Shown in pieces: positions 9,297-16,326 of a stretch of DNA of 29,129 nucleotides; the stretch's first letter is position 1, and each line of letters begins with the position of its first letter. Position numbers and translations under genes: made by a program. Below the pieces are notes generated by a model, which worked only from the letters and a program-made list of their open reading frames with translations, made no database searches and was not told the origin of the DNA. The DNA comes from a virus. Location of the stretch: positions 1 through 29,129 of IMG/VR virus record IMGVR_UViG_3300013099_000064, one strand, 5' to 3'.

Positions 9297-10304
9297 CTAT
9301 CCTCGCTTTATCCTTTTTTTAATGTCGGCTTTGTCTTTTAGACGTTTAGCCTCTCTGGGGGTATCATACTTTATATCTTGGTATAACTCATTAGAGGCAG
9401 TAACAATTACTTCCTCTGAATCAAATGCTGATAGTTTGCCTGTTGATTTATTCTTGCTTCGCCTTGCGGCGTCCTCTCGGTTCCTTTCCTCGTAGAAGTG
9501 TTTCATGAAGGCATCGAGTGCCTCATCATCCTCTATAACTAAATCACTAGGTCTATCTTCTGGCATCATTTGATAAATATTATCATAATAATTAGACCAA
9601 TATGCTAAACTTAACATGTCGGTTGAATAATTCGCTGATGGCACACCAAATAAAGATTCAGAAAGTTTTTGACTATTTATATATCGGATACGCCATAAAT
9701 TATGTCTTGCTACAAATCTAATTACATCTATTACAAGCCCTGAATAAAAAATTAAAAAAGAAGTTAAAACTTTATCTCTATTAACTATATTAGTAGTATC
9801 TTTAAACTCATTAAAGGTTTTCCAAATGAGTTTATTGTCTTCGTTAAAAGCACATCGCCAACATAAGTATAATGATTTTTCTTCATTAGCTTTAACTTCA
9901 GCAGACATCATTAATTTGGAAGTCTTTTTATAGTTAAGTTCGTTGATCTCAGTCTTTACCTTAGCTATAACTCCCTTAATTCTATCTTGATTGGACCTAA
10001 CAACTGTTGTTTTAGCAAGAAGTATTCTTTGTCCTTCTAGTTGTGTGTACAATTTGTCCAACCTCTTTTGATCTTCTTCGGTGAATAAATTTCTTTGTTT
10101 AATTAATTCTTCTAAAGAAGATCTATCTAGTAATCCACTTTCTATAGCTTTGTCATATTCTGCTTTATATAGAACGTCTGCTTGTAATTTGATATGATTA
10201 TTTGGATATTTTAAAGTTACAAATTTACCATCAATTATTTTAATTATTGATCCGGTGGCTATACTTGTGATATATCTCTCTACATCATCGTCGTCAATAA
10301 GCAT
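9297..10304 (-). CDS. Putative tail-assembly protein upstream of the tape-like giant (chaperone slot), 335 aa
   Basis: I do not recognise a named family. The protein is 335 aa, mixed-charge, with an acidic start (IDDDD at residues 3-7), a Lys-rich helical middle (about 65-145) and a very basic C-terminus. Residues about 145-245 hold the most conserved-looking part: LYLCWRC, IWKTFNEF, ARHNLWRIRY and LAYWSNYYDNIYQ, followed by an acidic IEDDEALDAFM. The IWKTFNEF region resembles VWETYEDFL of the preceding 252-aa protein. It starts 17 nt after that gene and ends 62 nt before the giant gene, the slot filled by tail-assembly chaperones in many phages. The ribosome site is poor (AAAGAA close to ATG), which suggests translation coupled to the preceding gene. 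The function is inferred from position. Confidence 0.6.
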   Translation of the reverse strand: MLIDDDDVERYITSIATGSIIKIIDGKFVTLKYPNNHIKLQADVLYKAEYDKAIESGLLDRSSLEELIKQRNLFTEEDQKRLDKLYTQLEGQRILLAKTTVVRSNQDRIKGVIAKVKTEINELNYKKTSKLMMSAEVKANEEKSLYLCWRCAFNEDNKLIWKTFNEFKDTTNIVNRDKVLTSFLIFYSGLVIDVIRFVARHNLWRIRYINSQKLSESLFGVPSANYSTDMLSLAYWSNYYDNIYQMMPEDRPSDLVIEDDEALDAFMKHFYEERNREDAARRSKNKSTGKLSAFDSEEVIVTASNELYQDIKYDTPREAKRLKDKADIKKRIKRG

Positions 10305-10321
10305 AAGTTCTTTTTTAGCCT

Positions 10322-11080
10322 TTACTTCTTAGTCAAAGTTTTCTTTGTTTTTGGTTTAGCCTTAGCTTTCGGGGTTGGTTTAACTTCCTTAACTTCAGGA
10401 GGTGATTCCACTTCCTCTGCTAATCTTTCTGCTTCTACTGCGTCAGCTGCTTTCTTAATAATATCCTGTTCTACTTCTCTCATAGCCATTGCTTCAGGAG
10501 TGTTTTCAAGAAAATTAGAGTCGTAACCCTGTAGAAATAACATTACTTCATACCGAGCCTTCAATGTCAATGACTGGGAAGTAGAAGACAAAAAATCTTC
10601 ATAGGTTTCCCAAACTTTATTTTTATCTTTCTTTTGAATAATTCTTGAAGTTAGATATTCGAGCCTCGCATCATCAGCAATCTGTTCGCAGGTGTTACTC
10701 ATGGGGCCACTTAATCTCTGGTTCCATTGAAATAAGGCTTCCCTTGCTTGAGCTACATCTACTGCCATGGCTGCTTTTTCTTCGTTAGATTCTGTGTCAT
10801 TTAGTCTAGAAATGAGTTCATTGAGAGTATAGGCCAGTTCATCAGCACGTCTATCGAAGTCAGTACCGACGATGTCACGTTTTCTAAGAATGTCCATTAA
10901 CTCTGCACTTGTAGGAATACCTTCAGTAAGGCATTTGGTGTAGGTTTTACTATACTGCCAGTCTGCACCACGAATGTCTTCCGCTTTAGGTGCACCAATA
11001 AAATACTCAGTCTCTTCATCAGCTCCGAAAAAACTACGTCTATCCTCATAAATCTCTTCTGTTTTGTTTTCTTCTACCAT
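10322..11080 (-). CDS. Putative tail-assembly protein, 252 aa, with Lys/Pro-rich tail
   Basis: This is a conserved-looking phage protein without a function I can prove. Its N-terminus is acidic with FFGADEETEYFIGAP, then ADWQYSKTYTKCL and helical segments. A stretch FQWNQRLSGPMSNTCEQIAD leads to VWETYEDFL and ENTPEAMAMREVE. Residues about 225-252 are a flexible, basic Lys/Pro/Thr tail. The start has an AAGGAG site (AAGGAGAAATAAAATG). It lies between the 84-aa gene (11-nt gap) and the 335-aa gene, after the tube gene and before the giant gene, so a tail-assembly chaperone-like role is the best guess. A minor tail or scaffold protein is also possible. Confidence 0.6.
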   Translation of the reverse strand: MVEENKTEEIYEDRRSFFGADEETEYFIGAPKAEDIRGADWQYSKTYTKCLTEGIPTSAELMDILRKRDIVGTDFDRRADELAYTLNELISRLNDTESNEEKAAMAVDVAQAREALFQWNQRLSGPMSNTCEQIADDARLEYLTSRIIQKKDKNKVWETYEDFLSSTSQSLTLKARYEVMLFLQGYDSNFLENTPEAMAMREVEQDIIKKAADAVEAERLAEEVESPPEVKEVKPTPKAKAKPKTKKTLTKK

Positions 11081-11091
11081 TTTATTTCTCC

Positions 11092-11346
11092 TTATCCTTT
11101 ATTCCTAAATTCGATTACTTCTTCAGTGAGTTTATTAAATTCAATCTCATAAGCATCGAACTCCTTGGTTAGATTACGCATACAGTCATTTCCAACACGT
11201 AATATTTTTGATCTTAATTGTTTAAAGTTATCTTTAGGACATGCTACATCAGCAAAATCTAGCGTCTTTTCCATCATCCTAGTAACCTCTTTCCTCATTG
11301 CCTGTATAAGCCTCTTCCGGCTGTTGTCCTTAAATTTTTCTCCCAT
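11092..11346 (-). CDS. Small basic helical phage protein, 84 aa
   Basis: No family is recognised. It is 84 aa and mostly charged and helical: the N-terminal half is Arg/Lys-rich (residues 1-30) and the C-terminal half mixed acidic and basic (FDAYEIEFNKLTEEVIEF). Two cysteines are spaced far apart. The start is preceded by a purine-rich AAGGAAGGTAAAGG. It is the first gene after the two hairpins that follow the tube gene and is 11 nt from the 252-aa gene. It is probably part of the tail-assembly set. Confidence 0.55.
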   Translation of the reverse strand: MGEKFKDNSRKRLIQAMRKEVTRMMEKTLDFADVACPKDNFKQLRSKILRVGNDCMRNLTKEFDAYEIEFNKLTEEVIEFRNKG

Positions 11347-11368
11347 AGCCTTTACCTTCCTTTAGTCA

Positions 11369-11407
11369 TATTCTTGTCCTAAGAATAGGAGGGGGCTTGC
11401 CCCCTCC
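11369..11407 (-). terminator. Two adjacent hairpins after the tail-tube gene (probable terminator or processing site)
   Basis: On the minus strand GGAGGGGG-CAAG-CCCCCTCC (11388-11407) forms an 8-bp GC-rich stem. It is followed without a gap by TATTCTT-AGGAC-AAGAATA (11369-11387), a perfect 7-bp AT-rich stem. No long T run follows the first stem, so termination may be partial. The structure sits 24 nt after the tube stop codon and before the 84-aa gene. It could uncouple high tube expression from the genes behind it or protect the mRNA 3' end. Confidence 0.6.
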
Positions 11408-11431
11408 CTTCTTAATATGTTGTCTTTCTAA

Positions 11432-13012
11432 TTAAGCATTACGCATAATAGCGTTAACATCAGCATAAGCTATATCGCCTTTAACTACATACAGATCATT
11501 ACTGGATTTGAAACCAAATGTCTGTGTTGCATTAGATCCAACGTCAAGGGTCATACCCTCATCAGTGATCTTAAGGTTTTTAACAATTATAGTTTTAAGT
11601 GCATACTCTTGATCGAGTGCGCTATATGTTGCCATTGTACCATTAAGGAAATATTCATCACCAATCATATCACTGCCTGCAAGAACTTTACGTCCTGCAC
11701 CAGTAGCTCCACCGGCTTCTTCATCAGTTTGTTCAAATACTTTAACAACCAGAGTCAGATTATCTTTAGTCATAAGATCTGTAAGATCTATAGATTGGAT
11801 AGTCGTTGCATCATAGTCGACCAGTTTTCCTGCAAACTTTGCCCAGTTTTCCAAATCACCAGCAGTAGTATCAATACTCATAGTAATTGGAATAGGTAGA
11901 GTAAGTGGTCTATCATAAGGACCTAAGTGCCCGAGCTCCGCAAGGGGTTCACGAGTAAGATCAGTAGAGATAGTAGCACCAGTTAATCTCCAAGCATTAT
12001 CATAATCGGTTGCAGCAGAATCTGGATCAACAATATATACTTCTACTTGACCTTGTCTTAATGCGCCTACGGCGTCAGGTCTAGTAGTTTCCTCTGTTAG
12101 AGGTACGAAGTAGTCATTCATTGCACCTGCATAATCATTAGCAGAGTAAACCACCTGAAGCACATCATCATCAATAGGAACATTAATAGATGTTGGGAAA
12201 TGGATAGTGTGTCCAGTCCCAGTATCTTCATAGATATATTTGCCTTCAAAGCCTGGCTGATCAACATCGCCAGAAACTCCAACAACAATTGCTACATTTT
12301 CTGCAGTGCCTGCTGCTGTGTCATAATGAGTAACGGCAGATACACCGTTGTTGTCTTTTCTCAAAAAGCCTAGGCCTGTTGAAAGTATTGCAACATCCAT
12401 ACCATCTGCTAAAGTAAGATCCCAAGTAGTAGCACTACCTGAAATAGTTACTGTCTCAAAATTAACAAACCTACCATCATTCAGTAACCACATTTTATTG
12501 TCTGTTTCCGCGCCATAGTTCTCTGTAGCGTTAGCTCCAGTTGTATAGCTGTATTCCAGACTATTGATATACACTTCATCAAGAAACAAAGTTTGATCAA
12601 TGTTATTAGCCAAAGTACCAATAGAACACTCGTCCTGAACTGGTGCCCATAAAGTAACACCAGTAAGATTACCACAGGTTACTGCGAAGTCAGCCAATGC
12701 CACACCATGCAAATAAGTTCCATTTGCAATAAGATTAGCATTAGTTACGTCAGCAGTAGCATCCATAGCAATTTTTGCTGGAGATACCTGGGCTAGTTTA
12801 GCGAATGTTTTTACGTCACCAAAATCATTGGTGTTCAAAGTTACAGTTACTGCAGGTACATCATCAACTACATCGATTATATCTAAGTGACCAAGCTCAA
12901 ATATATCTTCAGATGTAAAAGATGTGGTAGTCCCGAGAGACTGAACTCTATAAAGTACTTCACCATCAACCCATACGGATTGTGAAGCATAAATTATTCT
13001 ATTACGTGCCAT
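11432..13012 (-). CDS. Major tail-tube-like protein with internal duplication, 526 aa
   Basis: This 526-aa beta-rich, acidic protein is probably the main tail tube subunit. Two parts of the chain look alike. Residues about 20-75 hold ELGHLD (E39) followed by V-x-V-T-x-x-L-N-T and FAKLA; residues about 340-400 hold ELGHLG (E359) followed by P-I-T-M-S-I-D-T and WAKFAG. This suggests a duplicated tube domain about 320 residues apart, with extra domains between. The start has AGGAGG 10 nt upstream. It follows the terminator-like gene after a 110-nt gap, is followed by the double hairpin, and precedes the chaperone-slot genes, the order expected of a tube gene. No separate sheath gene is seen next to it, so a non-contractile tail is likely. 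A sheath role is a less likely alternative. Confidence 0.7.
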   Translation of the reverse strand: MARNRIIYASQSVWVDGEVLYRVQSLGTTTSFTSEDIFELGHLDIIDVVDDVPAVTVTLNTNDFGDVKTFAKLAQVSPAKIAMDATADVTNANLIANGTYLHGVALADFAVTCGNLTGVTLWAPVQDECSIGTLANNIDQTLFLDEVYINSLEYSYTTGANATENYGAETDNKMWLLNDGRFVNFETVTISGSATTWDLTLADGMDVAILSTGLGFLRKDNNGVSAVTHYDTAAGTAENVAIVVGVSGDVDQPGFEGKYIYEDTGTGHTIHFPTSINVPIDDDVLQVVYSANDYAGAMNDYFVPLTEETTRPDAVGALRQGQVEVYIVDPDSAATDYDNAWRLTGATISTDLTREPLAELGHLGPYDRPLTLPIPITMSIDTTAGDLENWAKFAGKLVDYDATTIQSIDLTDLMTKDNLTLVVKVFEQTDEEAGGATGAGRKVLAGSDMIGDEYFLNGTMATYSALDQEYALKTIIVKNLKITDEGMTLDVGSNATQTFGFKSSNDLYVVKGDIAYADVNAIMRNA

Positions 13013-13122
13013 ATTTTCTAATTCCTCCTATATATTTTTGTTAAACAGCACACAGGTTGGTATTAAAACGTCCTCTCACATACCATTAATTGAGGCGTAT
13101 CTTATTGGTTATGAGCCTTTCC

Positions 13123-14094
13123 CTATTTTCTTGTATAAGTTTCTATTTCAAAACTTATCCTAGATCTATAAGCGTTCAAGTCGCTTAACATGACCTCTCC
13201 ACGATTCCTAGACATTAATAACGGTAAATTAACATGCCTAGAAGACACTTTATTAAAAGTCATCCCCCCGTGAAGATGATTCAAATTATTTAAAGACGTT
13301 CTATTAAATAAGGAGGTTAGTTTATTAGAGTTCTCCTTTCTACCATAAAACGTTCCATCAAAGTCTAGTACATCACCAGTTGGAAAATCATATACTGGAG
13401 CTGACTTATTATAAAATCCATCATGTAAGGTCTCTACTATGTCATTACGTTCTGAAGTATTACTTGCAAACACGTGCACTTCTACTTTTCTTTTGACTTT
13501 TTTTCCAGCACCTAATTGGTAGCCTTCTTTGTCTGTACCACTCATATCAATTACTACAACAGGAGGATCTGCTGCTTCAATAGCGGCCCATTCATCCACT
13601 ACACTGATGTAGTTATAGTAATAATCTACATAGCTTGGTATAGGACTACCAGTAGCCATTATTATTCTACCATCTATATAGTCTACTAAATATTCTGAAC
13701 TTGATATAGTATTAAAATCTGCATCGTATACTACTACTCTATTAACTTGTTCTGGGGTACCCATACAATCATTACCAGCTATAATAGTACCTGATATAGT
13801 TCCACCATAATCAGTACCAGAAACCGTAACAAACTCAGGAACACAAGTCTCTACAGAGTACACACAATCACCGTCCGAATCATAGGCAGGACAATCAAAG
13901 AACACCCAACCTCTACCTCTCTCAGTAGGAGAAGGTTCTAATGGAGAGATAGCTTGATATACGTAACTACCAGCACAAGATAGTTCGGGCATTATTTCTA
14001 ACACTGCCATATCTTCCTTCTCTACAAAGGTTCTTAGTACTGTGTCCTTTATATAACGATATAAACTTAGATCCTCTTTTCTTATATTTTTCAT
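13123..14094 (-). CDS. Probable tail terminator / tail completion protein, 323 aa
   Basis: The protein is 323 aa. Its middle is beta-rich (about residues 60-185), with several Cys (in FDCPAYDSDGDCVY and near ETCVPEF). Residues about 195-260 have the VEVHVFASNTSERNDIVETL pattern seen in proteins that close the tail end, where an alpha/beta fold carries an Arg-containing helix. The end RSRISFEIETYT also fits. AAGGGGG precedes the ATG. It lies between the 203-aa neck-like gene and the tube gene, the usual place of the tail terminator. The call rests mainly on position and these weak features. Confidence 0.5.
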   Translation of the reverse strand: MKNIRKEDLSLYRYIKDTVLRTFVEKEDMAVLEIMPELSCAGSYVYQAISPLEPSPTERGRGWVFFDCPAYDSDGDCVYSVETCVPEFVTVSGTDYGGTISGTIIAGNDCMGTPEQVNRVVVYDADFNTISSSEYLVDYIDGRIIMATGSPIPSYVDYYYNYISVVDEWAAIEAADPPVVVIDMSGTDKEGYQLGAGKKVKRKVEVHVFASNTSERNDIVETLHDGFYNKSAPVYDFPTGDVLDFDGTFYGRKENSNKLTSLFNRTSLNNLNHLHGGMTFNKVSSRHVNLPLLMSRNRGEVMLSDLNAYRSRISFEIETYTRK

Positions 14095-14104
14095 ATACCC
14101 CCTT

Positions 14105-14716
14105 TCAAAATTTCTGTTTAATTTTTTTCGTACTAGTCTTTATTGATTTATCAAGCCAATCTTCTATATTAGCATTAACATATTCTTCAGCCGGTCCAAA
14201 AACATCTTTGTCTAATCCAGGCTGATTTGAGAATGCAAATTTTACTAATTTCTTTTTTAAAACATCTTTTTCTTTTTTACGTACTTGATCAGTATATCTT
14301 ATTAGATAAACTCTTTTTTGTTTAGTTACCGTCTCATCTATAGGATTCCTATTTACAGTAGTTTTGCCTGAAATCTTAACTAAATCATCATGATCAATCT
14401 CTACAAAAGAACCTATTGGACCTGTTAAAATAGTTTGAATTATAGGTATACCTGAAAAATCAAATGTGTCTAATTCAGGCAGAGATAAATTTATACTGTC
14501 TTCTTCTCTAGCTATAAAAACAAAAGTATCTAACCTCTCTTCAAACGCATCTCTATATAACATAGGATTAGTTTTACTATGAGTATCAGTCACTCTGACA
14601 GATAGAGTATCATATCCATCCATAATTAATTCCTTGACCTCATCTATATGATCTTCAAAAGCTTCAACTAGTTCTGAAACTATAAATTTTTTACTTTGTT
14701 TAATTTTAGAAGCCAT
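14105..14716 (-). CDS. Neck / minor connector protein, 203 aa
   Basis: No family is recognised with certainty. It is 203 aa with a helical N-terminus (residues 1-35), a central beta part and a very basic C-terminus (KTSTKKIKQKF). The ATG overlaps the stop of the preceding gene by one base (TAATG), with AGGAG just upstream, so the two are translationally coupled. Its position between the Cys-rich closure-like protein and the terminator-like protein suggests an HK97 gp10-like or other neck role. Confidence 0.5.
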   Translation of the reverse strand: MASKIKQSKKFIVSELVEAFEDHIDEVKELIMDGYDTLSVRVTDTHSKTNPMLYRDAFEERLDTFVFIAREEDSINLSLPELDTFDFSGIPIIQTILTGPIGSFVEIDHDDLVKISGKTTVNRNPIDETVTKQKRVYLIRYTDQVRKKEKDVLKKKLVKFAFSNQPGLDKDVFGPAEEYVNANIEDWLDKSIKTSTKKIKQKF

Positions 14717-15306
14717 TATTCTCCTGAGTAGTTCTTCAATATCTCATTACTATCAATACTGGCTTTATCTGTAGTAAACGCAGTTATAACAAGTACTGTC
14801 TGGTTACCTAATCCTCTTAATATAGGGGGTCTAGATAGTCTACAAGTTACTCCATCTATTATCAGCTTATCACAGTTCTTAAATAATTCAAAGTGCCTGG
14901 TGTCGGTTTTTAACTCCACAATAGTAGAACCTTCAGTCCCAGCTGGAGTAAAGGTTAAGTCATTACGTTCATTAGGGCTCCAAGTAACTAGGCAGTCCAC
15001 CCAAACTCTACGTAAAGTTTCCAGAAAACCTTTACCCTTACATATGGGACATCTACCTACCTTAAAAAATTTATATTTAAGATCAGCCCCAGAACCTAGT
15101 TCTTGTTGCTTATTCCTAGCCTCTAAAGGTGTCCATTTACATTTACCAGTGGAACTATTAGTTAATTTATCATAGAAGCAATTAAAACACTCACTTTTCA
15201 ATGGTTGTTTATATAATAGTATTTTTCTACTAAGTGTGCCAATAACTTTCTTCATAGATCTTTTAAATCTGTCTTTAGTTTTTGTGCTTATTCCTCTATG
15301 TCCCAT
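14716..15306 (-). CDS. Head-closure-type protein with CxxC pairs, 196 aa
   Basis: The N-terminus is very basic (GISTKTKDRFKRSMKK). Then CFNC (residues about 41-44) and CPICKGKGF (about 85-93), with another Cys in GKCKW, give a small zinc-ribbon-like insertion. A beta-rich C-terminal half follows, with LIIDGVTCRLSRPPI. The pattern of a CxNC...CPxCxGKG insertion followed by a beta barrel is one I associate with small phage head-tail joining proteins. AGGAG lies 7 nt before the ATG. The neighbours, a connector-like 330-aa protein and a neck protein, agree with head closure. Function is from pattern and order, not proven. Confidence 0.55.
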   Translation of the reverse strand: MGHRGISTKTKDRFKRSMKKVIGTLSRKILLYKQPLKSECFNCFYDKLTNSSTGKCKWTPLEARNKQQELGSGADLKYKFFKVGRCPICKGKGFLETLRRVWVDCLVTWSPNERNDLTFTPAGTEGSTIVELKTDTRHFELFKNCDKLIIDGVTCRLSRPPILRGLGNQTVLVITAFTTDKASIDSNEILKNYSGE

Positions 15307-15318
15307 ATTGAACTCCTA

Positions 15319-16311
15319 TTAGTCTATTAGAACTCCTGATATTCCTCGCATCATTAATACTTTTACTAAATCATCGAGTCGTTTGGTTAAGTCATCTAAT
15401 AAAACTTTTCTTATTTTTAAACCACCTTCAGGATTATAAGTTGTGCCTTCATCTTTAATCATGGCTCCATCCTCTGTAGAATCCTCAAGTAGTTCCTGTC
15501 TCAATAAATCAATTGATGTCTGTAACATATACACCTGTGAAGTGGCTGTCTCTTCAGACAATGCAGCGGGTGGAGGACAATTTTCATATGCGTGCATAAT
15601 CTCTCTATCAGAATTACGGAAAGTGTAATACCAAATATCTACTCCGTGTTCAATCTCTTTAATAATATTATCACCACAAATATTAGTTATACCAGAGCAA
15701 GTAGAACAAATTTCATCTATATATTCTTGAAACTTTAATAGCTTGTAGCCATTAACAGATGGATTCAATGTATCGGTAAATGCTTTACCGCCCATAGTTA
15801 TATACACCGGCCACCCTTTCTCATCCATTTCATAAGTCTTTCCGTCAGGGTGCACTGAAGCCATGGCTTCATCACCATACTCTCTACGTAATGATTTGGG
15901 ATCGCCTATGTATAATCTAATTCTATCTATTATTCTTTGGTCACTAGAGCCATAATTAACTTCTTTTGGGAATTCAGGATCATAATACAAATCGCCTGTC
16001 TCTCCTAGAATCGGATCAGACCAACCACTAGAAGCACCTAATCCACTACCTGTCGTGTAGACATATCTTGAACTATACCAATCATCAAAACTACCCTCGA
16101 AATCATAAGTCTGGTAAAAAGAAGTACCAGTCTTTAGATCAATTGGAATTGGATAATCTTGAGTACCAGACACCATAACCCAATCTGTTAAAGCTAATGT
16201 AGGTGATGCTGGCTGATCACTCTCTGTACCTGTGTATCTAACAATCTGTATCTGATTATAGACTGTTAATACTGTGTCTATACTGTCTATTGTAAATGTT
16301 AATCCTATCAT
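15319..16311 (-). CDS. Head-tail connector-like structural protein, 330 aa
   Basis: The first 120 residues are beta-rich, with FTIDSIDTVLTVYNQIQIVR, and carry an acidic, Tyr/Ser-rich stretch. Residues about 195-245 hold CSTCSG and CGDNIIKEIEHG, then IWYYTFRNSDREIMHAYENC, which looks like a packed helical core. The last 60 residues are helical and charged (KIRKVLLDDLTKRLDDLVKV). GGAGG precedes the ATG. It begins the group 330-196-203-323-tube, the order adaptor, closure, neck, terminator, tube of long-tailed phages, so an adaptor or connector role is likely. It could also anchor the appendage proteins encoded just before it. Confidence 0.5.
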   Translation of the reverse strand: MIGLTFTIDSIDTVLTVYNQIQIVRYTGTESDQPASPTLALTDWVMVSGTQDYPIPIDLKTGTSFYQTYDFEGSFDDWYSSRYVYTTGSGLGASSGWSDPILGETGDLYYDPEFPKEVNYGSSDQRIIDRIRLYIGDPKSLRREYGDEAMASVHPDGKTYEMDEKGWPVYITMGGKAFTDTLNPSVNGYKLLKFQEYIDEICSTCSGITNICGDNIIKEIEHGVDIWYYTFRNSDREIMHAYENCPPPAALSEETATSQVYMLQTSIDLLRQELLEDSTEDGAMIKDEGTTYNPEGGLKIRKVLLDDLTKRLDDLVKVLMMRGISGVLID

Positions 16312-16326
16312 ACTTCGTCCTCCGTA

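Noticed and set aside
10305-10331. Programmed frameshift between the 252-aa and 335-aa genes at an A6G run
   Set aside because: The AAAAAAG lies after the stop codon of the 252-aa frame, so ribosomes in that frame would not reach it. The second gene has its own ATG.
11432-13012. Tail sheath protein
   Set aside because: The size would fit, but no separate tube gene follows it, and its internal repeat fits a double-domain tube better.
13013-13122. Promoter before the tube gene
   Set aside because: I found no convincing -10/-35 pair and no copy of the TTAAGTAAC motif in this 110-nt gap.
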